Below are positions 54,991 through 64,000 of a stretch of 64,000 bases of DNA, in pieces; position 1 is the first letter of the stretch; the number at the start of each line of letters is the position of its first letter. The notes beneath the pieces were generated by a model, which searched no databases, was not told the origin of the DNA, and was given only the letters and a program-made list of their open reading frames with translations. A program made the position numbers and the translations under genes. The DNA comes from Gnetum montanum (taxonomy: Eukaryota > Streptophyta > Gnetopsida > Gnetales > Gnetaceae), in contig MNCI01007938.1 of the NCBI GenBank assembly GCA_015680685.1, positions 66,384 through 130,383 on the forward strand, written 5' to 3'.

Positions 54991-55530
54991 AGAGACCATC
55001 CCAAAAATTAGATTTTAGATTAGCACTTTGGAAGAAGATTCACAAGGTCACAAGCCAACACTCATGTGGCATATTCAACCCTTCTTCATGAACCTACCAA
55101 TGTTCAAGAAGCTCTCAAGTTTTAATTTTAGAAGGAAGTGATAAAGAAAGAATATTATGAAATCATAAAAAATCAAACTTGAATTTTGATTAAAAGACCA
55201 AAAGGAAAAAATATAATCGATGCAATGTAGATATTCAAGATAAGGTACAATGAAAAAAATGAAATTACAACCTATAAGACAATATTGGTTGCTAGAGGCT
55301 TCAAAAAAAGAAGCATGTGAACTATGATGAAATCTGTGCCCTTGTTGCAAGTTTAAAAATCATCAAAATTCTTCTATCTATTATTGTCCATTATGGCATT
55401 CAACTTCATCAAATAGATGTTGGCTCAACATTTCTTAATGGTTTTCTAGAAGAGTAACAAGAAGGATTTATCAAGACAGAAGAAGAGGATAAGGTATGTG
55501 TATTGACTAGAAAATTTAGTTGCTAGAAAA
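54991..55530 (+). pseudogene. Copia reverse transcriptase, N-terminal part
   Basis: After a connector with a SQANTHVAYSTLLHEPTN-like linker, several frames read FKKKKHVNYDEICALVA, LKIIKILLSIIVHYGIQLHQ, IDVGSTFLNGFLEE and QEGFIKTEEEDKVCVL. This is the N-terminal half of a Ty1/copia RT (G.DY.ETFAPVA; LHQ(M/I)DV.(S/T)AFLNG.L.EE; QP.GF). It breaks off at about 55,525, before LYGLKQ and the YVDD active site; unrelated DNA follows. RNase H and the 3' LTR are absent. Confidence 0.85.
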
Positions 55531-57390
55531 AATCAAAGATCCTAGCCAAAATAGCTTTAACCCCAGATCCCAATGGCCTTTGAAAAAATAGAATCTAAGA
55601 TGCCCTAGATACTTTTGCCAATCACCCAAGGACTTACAAAGTATCAACAAGGGTAATAAAATAAAAATGTAATGCATATCTAAGAAAATAAATGCACTGA
55701 ATGAAAATTAAATTTATGCTACCTTCAAAAATGGGATGGAACTATGAACTTTATTATGATAAAAATAAAGAAAGTTTAGAAATGTCTACAAGAAGTGCCT
55801 AAGGAAGTACAGGATTCACTTGAATGGGGATTTGGAAACTATTGAACCTAGTAGCCTTGAGTGCCACAATCAACTCTACAATCTAGATGCTCCAAAACTT
55901 CCAAAATCATGAACCCTAGTTGTACTCCTCACCAAGTTTGCAACATTGGTGATATAGTGAGGTAAGATGTGTTGGGATTTTCAACCGCAAGGAAGAGCCA
56001 CGCTAGAAGTCTTAATTCCTAGGTTGCTCAACATTTCCATAAAATCACACACAATCTTAGGGGTGTAAAAGTGGTCATAATGGCTATGGGTTCCATGCTA
56101 AAAGTTTCTCTCAAAATTTCAAAGATCTTGAATGCCAATGAAGTAGAACCTTTTCATGGTGTTAGAGCTTGGTTTTTATAGGCTTTCATGGTCATAATGT
56201 TTGTTGCAAATTTCTTCCTAACTATTGACATATTGTTGTCATGTGCAAGTATGATAGGTATTCAAATCTAGCATGGTTTCTATGTATGGTACATTTTGAT
56301 ACCCCCAAGGTACCCAAACCATTCCATTTACCAACATAGTAAATAGAAATTTTACACAAGCTAGCTTCTTCCACCCATGCTAGCCTTTTAGGAGCAACAC
56401 TAAGCCTATCATAGCCACATAAGGATGCATGGGCAATGCTAGGGATGTAGTATCAATGCTAAAGCTGGAACAATGCTAAGGTGTTGGGGCCATGCTGAAG
56501 CAATGCTAGGGGAAGGAGCAATGCTAGGAGTGTAGGAGTTATACCCCCAACATTTGGCATAGATGATGTTATAACAACACCACCCCCCCCCCCCAACAAA
56601 ACCCATGAAAATGCCAATTTTGGTAGTCCAAAAGGCATTTTTAACCCCTCCCCCAACCCAAGCCAAAATATAGGCATGATATGAATTTTTTCACTTAGAG
56701 ATTAAGGTTTTGACCACTTATGAGGTATTTTTCAATCCCAAAAGCTAAAGTATGCGAATTTACATCTCTTGTATTACAATCTTTACATTTAACAATTAAC
56801 TTTCAACTTGGGTTTCATGGGATGAGGGTTACAATATCAAAAGGTTACAACATGAGTTTTCTTGATGGTGTTTCATTGGTTTCTATTTGTTGGTGTCTTG
56901 AAGATTGACCCAAGAGGCATCAACAAAGAATACAAAACATCACTGCAAGTTCATCACCAATGTTCTCTCTCTATGCTTGATTTAGCAGTGTCAAACCATG
57001 TCAAAGAGTGCTTCTAATGATAGGATAAGGCTATGATAAGGTGGTAAATTTCATAGCTCATTTATGATCATGAGGCTTAATAATGAGTTCCATAGGATAA
57101 CATCATGGCTATGATATGGTACTGACATGTTGAATAATCAATTAAGGCTTCACACTTCATGCTTTGAACTGTTGGTTACTCGGCAATGCATTTGAGGAAC
57201 TGACATTTTACTTCAAGGTTTTCTTTGGCCATTGGGCTCCTTCCTTTCTATGTTTAGAGCCATAGACTTGTTCCTTCTGGAATTCATTGGCCTTCCAACT
57301 TCTTGGAAATTTACTTTCCTATCATTTTTTGGGGGGTGAAACCTTCATTGCATTTTTTTTTTTTTTTTTGCCAAGGCTTGTTTTGATTTG
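55531..57390. other. Unassigned noncoding stretch
   Basis: No supported gene. The part at 55,550-55,660 is an inverted relative of 23,015-23,115 (shared CCAATCACCCAAGG). At 56,385-56,545 'gcaatgctaggg', 'ggccatgctgaagc' and 'aatgctag' variants recur, like the core of the 62-64 kb array. Homopolymers: 12 C at 56,583-56,594 and 17 T at 57,353-57,369. Confidence 0.4.
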
Positions 57391-57530
57391 GTTTTTTCAT
57401 CTAATGATATGTGTTACATTTGAGGGACTTGATTTTGTTTTTCCTACTGAATGAGATGTGTTACATTTGATGGACTTAATGGTTTTCCCATTGAATGAGA
57501 TGTGTTACATTCAAAAGACTTGTAAATGGA
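57391..57530 (+). repeat. ~50-bp tandem repeat, three copies
   Basis: TGAGATGTGTTACATTTGA followed by GGACTT and TTTTCC recurs at about 57,398, 57,446 and 57,495. Confidence 0.7.
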
Positions 57531-57995
57531 GCATGAGGAATGGATGTCATATGGTCATAATGCATGAGTGTTAGACATTGGTCATCATTTTCACTTAGAA
57601 CAAGGAAGGTTATAATCAGGCTATGGGGTTAAGCTTTGAAGTGGAATAAGCACTCTTGGCATAGTAGGACAAACTCACCAAATCTTTCACCTCAAGGTCA
57701 CATGATGACTTACTTTTGTAATGAGTTGCACCTTTGTGTTGACTCTAGGCTTCACCCTACAAGCACAAGTCCAAGAGAGCAACAAAACAAAACATAGAAA
57801 ACATGTTTTTATAGTACAATAAATAAGGCCATATGAAATGAGTAGCAAACTAGGCTACCATAGGTCACAATCGATACACCCAAAAGGGATCTGCATTAAT
57901 GTGTTTTAGTCCATTTGTGGTGCAAAATGAGGTCATGCAATCTCACTTGTCAAGGGTCATTAATATCAATTTTCATCTTCATAGGATACATGTAG
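57531..57995 (-). other. 3' noncoding region beside Tat pol
   Basis: No coding pattern. On the minus strand it follows the end of integrase, so it is probably the start of that element's 3' untranslated region. Confidence 0.35.
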
Positions 57996-59070
57996 TAGGG
58001 CTTTAAATAGGAATGATTAACTAGATTTTCCAACTCATTTCCATCCATGTCTACTATCCTGAAGGCTTTGTTGTCGTGGGCCTTAGTAACTAAGAAAGGT
58101 CATTCCTAGTTGGCTGAGAATTTGTCTGCATGCTCACAAATAGCTTTGAGAACTAGGTTTCCTTCCTTGATCTTGCACTTTTTTAGGTTATTATGGTGTT
58201 GCCCTTTCTACCTCTCCTAATACTACTCAACATGAGTAAGCATTCACATCCATTTTTCTTCCACTAAGTCTAGATCCATGATGTGCAACTCCTTATTCTG
58301 TTCATCATTAATGAAGTCTAATAGGGATACTTGGAGTGATGGCACCTACAATTCAATAGGTAAAATAGCTTTAGAACCATAAACCATGTTATACGAGGTT
58401 ACACTGATTATAGTTTGGAATATCATTCCATATGCCCAAAGGGCATGGATAAGCCGCTCATGCCACTTGCCTCTGCTGTTGTTCAACATCTTCTTGAGTA
58501 AGTTTATGATGACCTTATTACTTACTTTAGCTTGCCCATTGTCTTGAGGGTAGTGTGGTGATGAGAAGAAATTCTTAATGCCTACATCATGATAAAAGTA
58601 TTTCATTTCTTAACCACTAAATTGTGGTCCATTATCTACGAATATGGTCATAGGTATACCAAAATGGACTACTATGTTATTGAGTATGAATTTACAGACT
58701 TGTTGAGATGTTGTCTTCTTTAGGGGAATAGCTTTAACCCACTTTCTAAAGTATTTAGTTGTAGTGATGATAAATTTATGCATTGCAAAAGACTTAGGTG
58801 TTATAGATATAATGATATCCAACCCCCATTGTTGAAATTGCCAAGTTATCTGAGTGGTATGTAACTCAGTTGGTGATACATATATAAGGTTGCTATGTTG
58901 TTGACAAGTGTCATAAGTTCTAACATTCTACAAGTAGTCACTTTCCACATAGCCTAATTGTCTAATCTTAGCAACCATAGCTCTAGGTCCTATATGTCCC
59001 CCACATACACCCTCATGAACCTACTCTAGGATTGTGCAAGCTTTGTCTTTGCCTAAGAACACTAATAATA
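57996..59070 (-). pseudogene. Tat-lineage integrase
   Basis: Minus-strand integrase. Near 59,020-58,900 the zinc-binding part reads VHEGVCGGHIGPRAMVAKI and YDTCQQHS, with the His pair and one Cys readable. The core follows: WGLDIIISITPKS (first Asp kept), HKFIITTTKYFRKWVKAIPL, FGIPMTIFVDNGPQFSG (second Asp), SSPHYPQDNGQAKVSNKVI. The last should be NGQAE.SNK, so the catalytic Glu is Lys. RGKWHERLIHALWAYG and YNMVYGSKAILPIEL complete the domain near 58,350. The C-terminal part to about 58,000 is eroded. The motif set is characteristic of plant Tat/Athila-group elements. Confidence 0.85.
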
Positions 59071-59389
59071 TGCCATCATAGGACTACTGACATAATGTGT
59101 GATCACCTAATATGACATGATATTTTGACCATTTACATATAGCATTCACTTATGTGGTAGTCAAGCCTTGTGAAGGTTTACCATGCATAAGATAAAACTT
59201 GATATTTTCATACCACTCCTTTGCAAGAGTACTATAAACTATAGCTAAAAAGATATCCTTAGTGCTCTACATGATGGAAATAGCATAGTCCATGACTAAG
59301 GTTGAAAACTTGCTAAACACATTTTCTATCACACTAAGGGCTAGTGTTGCAATGGCCTTGGCTATGGTGTTATCGATATATGGTATATG
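59071..59389 (-). pseudogene. RNase H-integrase connector
   Basis: Degenerate connector between the second RNase H and integrase zinc part; fragments such as KYHVILGDHTLC and CGDGILLVFL-like text correspond to the Tat connector. Broken by stops. Confidence 0.5.
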
Positions 59390-59730
59390 CTAGATATCAA
59401 CGTCTATAAATTGTTGCATTAGTTTCTTTCCCAGGTCACAGTAAGGTTGCAAATGTTTGGCTTTACTTGTGTAAACCTTGATTATTTGGTTAACCATAAT
59501 TTTTAAATCATCTTTGATCATTAAGAATTTTATTCCTTGGTTATGAGCTACCATCATTTCCCTAATTAAATCCTCATACTCTACTACATTGTTGGTACAT
59601 GGAAAATTAAATCGGTAAGCAAAGGATTGGATTTCACTAGATGGGAGTGTTAATATGGTAGGAACACCATCCCAATGGGTAGTTGAAGCTTTTTTGAAGT
59701 TCATGATGGCCTCATAGCCCTTGGGCACTT
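59390..59730 (-). pseudogene. Second (archaeal-type-like) RNase H of a Tat element
   Basis: Open for 112 codons on the minus strand. Reads GVPTILTLPSSEIQSFAYRF, NFPCTNNVVEYEDLI, MVAHNQGIKFLMIKDDLKIM, VNQI, VYTSKAKHLQPYCDLGKKLM. In Tat-lineage elements an extra RNase H with the motif CTNN.AEYEAL and (G/S)DS.L(V/I)(V/I).Q sits between the normal RNase H and integrase; this is the match. Catalytic Glu in VEYE is retained, and Asp in KDD probably stands for GDS. Its N-terminal strand (DG(A/S)) is altered. The presence of this domain is diagnostic of Tat rather than Athila or chromoviruses. Confidence 0.85.
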
Positions 59731-60320
59731 AGCTAATAATGTTGATGTATTCGTTAGGGAATTCAAGATCAATGGTTGCATGTTCATTAACTGGTAAAAT
59801 AGTAAGTTGTGCAACTATAGCTTGACGATTTGTTGAAGCTTGAAAAATTTAATGGAGGTTAAACTCTACTATTATGGCTTTCAAATGGGCTATACGACTA
59901 GTTTCATAAATATTTGTTATTAAGGCTCTAAGTACATTTCCTTTGTGAATGATGGTGACCTAGCCCCTAAAGAGGTAGTGTCATCGCTCCTTCAATGAGA
60001 AGGGCTAGATAATACTTCTCTACCTCAGTGTATTGGATCTCATGTGCAATCAATGCATGGCTAAGGTAGTATACTAGAAAATCTACTCCATCATCTCGTT
60101 TTTGACAAAGTAGAGAGGAAATGGATGTGTCAAAGATAGTAAGGTAGATGTCAAAGGGTTTATCCTTTTGTGGTGGATAGACTATCAGTAGTTGTGCCAA
60201 CTCTTGCTTAAGGTTTTTAAAGGCCTCTTAACATTGAGCCATCCACTAATAATGGACCCCTTTCTTAATCAAGTGTTACATGAGTTGTAACTTATCCATG
60301 AGCCTAGCAATAAACCTATG
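59731..60320 (-). pseudogene. First RNase H and connection domain, Tat element
   Basis: The minus strand at 60,200-59,967 reads LIVYPPQKDKPFDIYLTIFD, TSISSLLCQKRDDG, FLVYYLSHALIAHEIQYTEV, EKYYLALLI. These are the RT-connection RNase H motifs of Tat elements (PP..G.PL.LYL......ALLAQ.....YYLS..L..AE.RY...EK..LAL). The first catalytic Asp position holds Phe-Asp, uncertain. The following stretch to 59,731 carries degraded linker sequence. Confidence 0.8.
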
Positions 60321-61110
60321 GATAAATTACAAGTAGCCTTGTAGTCCCCAAAGCTCCTTAAGATTAGTAGGCATTTCCAAGTTAGAAATAGCTTTAACCT
60401 TATCAGGATCAACATGTATCCATACTTCAAATACTAGAAAGCCAAGAATCTTACTAGTTTTGATGCCAAAGACAAACTTCATATGATTAATCCTAAGCTC
60501 ATACTTGAGGCAATGTTTAAGTACAAGGTCAAGGTCATGCACATGATCGTTGGCCACTTTTGACTTAACAGTAATATCATATACATAATCATTGAGAAAA
60601 CATAACATATAACCACTAAATATATACATCATAGCTCTTTGATAGGTTGATCTTGCATTCGTTAGGCCAAAGGACATCATGGTATAACAAAAGGTACACA
60701 AAAGGGGTCATGAAGGTTGTGCTAAGTTGATGCTCTAGGATAATCCTAATCAAGTTGTATCTCACAAACCCATCCATAAAGGATAATAAGGCATGCCCAG
60801 CCATTGTATTAATAAGTTGATCAATACTAGTTAAAGAAAAACCATCTTTAATAGTTTCCTTATTTAGGTCTCAAAAATCTATGCAAATTCATGTACTCCC
60901 ATTTTCTGTAGGAACTACAACTATGTTGCACACCCATTCTACATCATCAACAACTCTAATGAAACCAACTTTGTATAGTTTTATGATTTCATTATGAACT
61001 TCCAAGGCCAAATCAAGTCTAATCTTATGAACCTTTTTCTTAACTAGTCTAATGCTAGGATCAAGTAGGATGTTATGTTGGACTAAATGTGGGTCTAAAG
61101 TTGACACATC
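60321..61110 (-). pseudogene. Tat-lineage reverse transcriptase, YVDD changed to YVYD
   Basis: RT on the minus strand. N-terminal part 61,107-60,889: DPSIRLVKKKVHKIRLDLAL, EIIKLYKVGFIRVVDDVEW, VCNIVVVPTENGS. The middle is broken (a RDLNKA..KD segment is eroded near 60,850, and LSFMDGF is readable near 60,780). From 60,701: YTMMSFGLTNARSTYQRAMM, then NDYVYDITVKSK, where active copies have Y(V/I)DD(M/I)..KS; one catalytic Asp is Tyr. Then DHVHDLDLVL, KFVFGIKTSKILGFLV, IHVDPDKVKAI and LKELWGLQGYL. The order and wording are typical of Tat-lineage Ty3/gypsy RT. Confidence 0.88.
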
Positions 61111-61440
61111 TTCATATGACCAAGCAAAGATGCCTTGAACCTATTGAGGTTCTAGTGTTGAACTTAGTTTCAGTGTTTTCTCCTCATCACTATGTTTCAT
61201 GATAGGAACCTCAACCAAAAAGTGTTTGGTAATGTCACCAGCCTCAAGGTCAAGGGTTTTGATTAGGTTTTCAAGCCATTCTAGAGGTTTCTCAATTGAG
61301 GTTATATGGCTGACAAGACTCTCAAGCTTACAATTTAGATAATTAGGATCAATACACCATTCAACATCACCATGGGGTCCACTTAGGCTCAAAGGCATAC
61401 TAATTTGCTTCCATGTGTCCATACTCCAATCCTACATATC
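61111..61440 (-). pseudogene. Protease-RT linker of the Tat element
   Basis: Open for 93 codons (61422-61141, minus), then VQGIFAWSYEDV-like text joining to RT. The FAW...DM motif before D......H.L...P is standard in Tat elements. The open stretch upstream has no recognised domain (WKQISMPLSLSG, EWCIDPNYL, KHFLVEVPIM). Protease and Gag are not seen further upstream, so the element is truncated here. Confidence 0.6.
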
Positions 61441-62060
61441 AACCATAAGAACATTAATTATCACTTGGGTAAAAATAAGTAAATAATTTCAAAATGATAT
61501 AAAATATCATAGTAACTATGCAAACACATGCTATTTCAAGGACAAACAAGATGCAAACAAGATCAACCAAAGCTATAAAAGGTAGGTGAAGAAAAATAAG
61601 ATGAAGCAAAGGCCACATAAGATCAAATAAAGTTTAAACAAGGTTAAAAAGAGTTGAATCATAATGAAAGTATGAAAAGTAAGATCAAACATGATCAACT
61701 AAGGTTACATATTTTACCAATTTTAGGCCTTAGCGAGCCATGTTGCCAATTTAAGGCCTTGTAGTCCATGGTTACATGGTGTCAAATGATAGTCAATAAT
61801 GGTCAAACCCCATCACCTAACATCAATTAAAGGCTAAGCAAGGTTGAAAAAGGTCATAATGGGGAGAATAAGGTAAATATTATGAAGCTGAAGTTATGTA
61901 GAAACTAAATGAGGTCAAACCATGGTAATAAAGGTCAATAATGCATAACAAGGTCAAAATAAGTTAAAATACTATGAAACAAGATCAAATCAAGCATGGT
62001 GAAAACCATATGGTAAAATATTATCAATATTGACCAAAAAGGATTAGATTTTGCCAATTT
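61441..62060 (-). repeat. GGTCAAA-rich degenerate tract
   Basis: Plus-strand GGTCAA, AAGATCAAA and AAGGTTA(A/C) variants recur, especially from about 61,560. It is the reverse complement counterpart of 7,910-8,400 and, as there, adjoins the ~190-bp array. Confidence 0.5.
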
Positions 62061-64000
62061 TATGCCTTATTAGGCCATGGTAAGTGGCTATAAAGTTGAT
62101 AGGTGTGTTTGGACATCTATGAAGGTTTTTTTAAGGCTATGTTTTGGTAAAAAAGGTGTTTTCTTAGGCATCCACACTAGAACCACACTAGCTAGCATGG
62201 ATGGGATGACCCCTAGTGTGGATGGGATGGTCAGGTGGTTCCCCAAGTTGATTTTGATCAATTTTTAACTTTTGATGGCTTGTATGCTCAATGTAGTGGA
62301 TTGAGGAAGAAAATTAATCAATTCTAGTATCAATTTCAACCTCTAGAAGTCACAATTAAAGCATGGAATTGCCACCCACATTGGAGCAATGCTAGCCAAC
62401 GTGGACCTAGCATGGCTACTAATGCAAATTGTTTTTATGGCATCTAGAGGATTAAGATAGATGTTCTATGATCTTCCTAGGGTAGCACAAGGTCACCATG
62501 GTCAAAATTAATCACTTTGGAGGTCAAAAGTTGCAACAAATGTAGACTTTAGGGTCATAACCCCTAGAGCCATGCTAGCTAGTGTAGATGGGGAGATCTC
62601 CACATAGATGATCTAGTCTATGTGATTACAAGATCAAAACATGATCAAATTGTAGCTAAATTTAAGGTTTTGTAGTTGTATGCTTCTATAATTGAGTTTT
62701 GAGGGCCATTTGAAGGATGTTTTGCATGTGGAATCTAGTTGGTGACTTCACCCACACTAGGACCACACTAGCCAATGTGGCTCCAATACTCCTCAGTATG
62801 GGTGCATCTACTTTCTAGTTTTGGGATGATTTTAGAGGAAATTTAACCACGTTTTCAAGCTTCTAGGGTTTGTAGCAATGATATTTGAAGTTTAAGCTTA
62901 AAAATAACAATGTTTGATGGTTTTTTGAGGTGTGAGATGGATATAACCCCAATTTGCTAGCTAGCATTACTCTAGTGTGCATGATGTATTCTAATGAGTT
63001 TTTGTGACCATCAATTTGAGTTCTTGGGGTTCTAGGCTCTACTAGACTAGGTTTTTGACTTTTGGATGTGTTGAAGTGTTACCAAAAGTGGTAAGGAATC
63101 CTACTCATGTTGGAGCCATGCTACCCAATATGGTTCTAACCTCCCTCAGTGTGGATACCTTGAAATATTGATTTTTGATTAATTACGATAGCAAATCAAC
63201 CAATAATTTGAGCTCCTAGAGTTACATATGTTGATGGCTAAGATTTGACATTGAAATCAACCATTTTGAAGGTCATTTACTATTTTTTTTAGTCATCCCC
63301 CACTAAGCCATGCTAGCTAGCATGGCTTTAGCACAGATGAAAAGGGATGATAGATTTTTACCATTTTTAGATCTCTTTATGGCATATAATGACTTTGGGA
63401 TGCTTTACCAATATTTTAGGGTCATAAGGATAGGTTTTAAGCCTATTTTAGGTTATGAATTTGGTTTTATAGGTCATCCCCTAGAGCACCCATGCCAGAC
63501 CCATGCTAGCCAACATGGGTGGGGGGTTCCTCAGCATGGGGATGGGGTTAGACATGAACTTCAACTTATATTTTGTTAATTCTTGGCTACTGGAGGCTAA
63601 GGAGAGGTGTTAAGGTCATGGGTGTGAGTTTTAAGGCTATCTTAGGATGTTAAGAGGTTTTTTATGGGTCACCCCCAAGGCACACACGCTGGACCCATGC
63701 TAGCCAACATGGGTGGATTTTTTCCTAGTGTGGAGAAGGTAGAGGGTATGTAATTTGATTTTTTTTATTGATTTTTGGTGATCAAAGGCTATGGGGAAGT
63801 GTTAAGGTAAAATATATTGTCAACTAGGATGTAGATTTTTGTGTTTTAATGTTTTACCCCATCCATCCATGCTATCCATGCTAGGGCCATGTTGGCCAAC
63901 ATGGATGGGATGCCTCCTAGTGTTGCTCCACCAAATCTCAAGGTTTTTTGGCACTTTGAATGAATTTGACAAGGTTTTAGAGCTATCGAGTGTATCTAAT
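62061..64000 (+). repeat. ~190-bp tandem array with palindromic core, at least ten copies
   Basis: A core like CCATGCTAGCCAACATGGGT followed by GGGG.TTCCTCAGTGTGG recurs at about 62,185, 62,392, 62,573, 62,763, 62,957, 63,115, 63,308, 63,497, 63,693 and 63,880. Most spacings are 180-210 bases. At 63,307-63,324 the core is CCATGCTAG plus its exact complement CTAGCATGG. Each unit body contains 'tttgag(g)..ttttaaggct' phrases. The array runs past the window edge. It is a satellite-like block probably born from retrotransposon DNA, and on opposite strand to the array at 6.65-7.8 kb. Confidence 0.75.

Noticed and set aside
56439-56677. Gly-rich minus-strand frames of 72-75 codons
   Set aside because: They run through a poly-C tract and the 'aatgctag' short repeats; low complexity, no family.
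63310-63579. 89-codon plus-strand frame
   Set aside because: Lies wholly inside the ~190-bp tandem array; chance opening.
62061-64000. CRISPR array reading of the regularly spaced palindromic repeat
   Set aside because: Unit bodies between cores are related to each other rather than unique spacers, the core is degenerate, and the context is plant retrotransposon DNA.

Overview
The window looks like intergenic DNA from a large, repeat-rich seed-plant nuclear genome; a gymnosperm is plausible but not shown. It is AT-rich. Every coding stretch I recognise belongs to a decayed retrotransposon, riddled with stops and frameshifts. I found no convincing host gene, tRNA, rRNA, CRISPR array or bacterial-type operon. 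One assembly gap (33292-33497) lies inside an LTR. Coordinates of relics are approximate unless a terminal repeat fixes them.

Layout. 0.2-2.9 kb: Gag and protease relics of a Tat-like Ty3/gypsy element (+), followed by a possible antisense accessory ORF with an intron-like segment (3.7-4.3 kb), a ~190-bp tandem array (6.65-7.8 kb), a TTTGACC-rich tract and the end of a chromovirus-type LTR. 11.5-17.5 kb: Ty1/copia family 'A' on the minus strand, with a gypsy solo LTR (13751-14539) inserted. 17.5-22.5 kb: a nearly complete chromovirus (+) with Gag, protease, RT, RNase H, integrase, chromodomain and 3' LTR, but no 5' LTR. 22.5-24.1 kb: noncoding with two short tandem arrays. 24.1-31.2 kb: family A on the minus strand: integrase/RT/RNase H, an LTR, an accessory ORF, Gag and a partial LTR. 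31.5-32.7 kb: Gag and protease of a second copia family (-). 32.8-36.3 kb: family A (+): LTR, Gag, repeat tract and the start of the accessory ORF.

36.3-51.2 kb is a nested stack. An old minus-strand gypsy element encoding only Gag and protease has its 5' LTR at 50.3-51.2 kb and its body at about 38-42.6 kb. It is split by a plus-strand relative (42581-50118, two ~850-bp LTRs), which itself carries a 401-bp solo LTR with a perfect target-site duplication. The old element also carries an RTE-type LINE tail. 51.8-55.5 kb: the best family A copy that retains pol (+). 58-61.4 kb: Tat-lineage pol (-) with a second RNase H. 62-64 kb: another ~190-bp tandem array with a palindromic core, running off the window.

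How the parts relate. Chromovirus, Tat-type and pol-bearing copia copies were once potentially autonomous. The Gag-protease gypsy elements and the Gag-plus-accessory-ORF copia elements lack pol and would have needed enzymes from relatives. Catalytic residues are lost in several copies, and many stops and primer-site changes are transitions, as expected from decay of methylated DNA. Nothing here looks able to move now.
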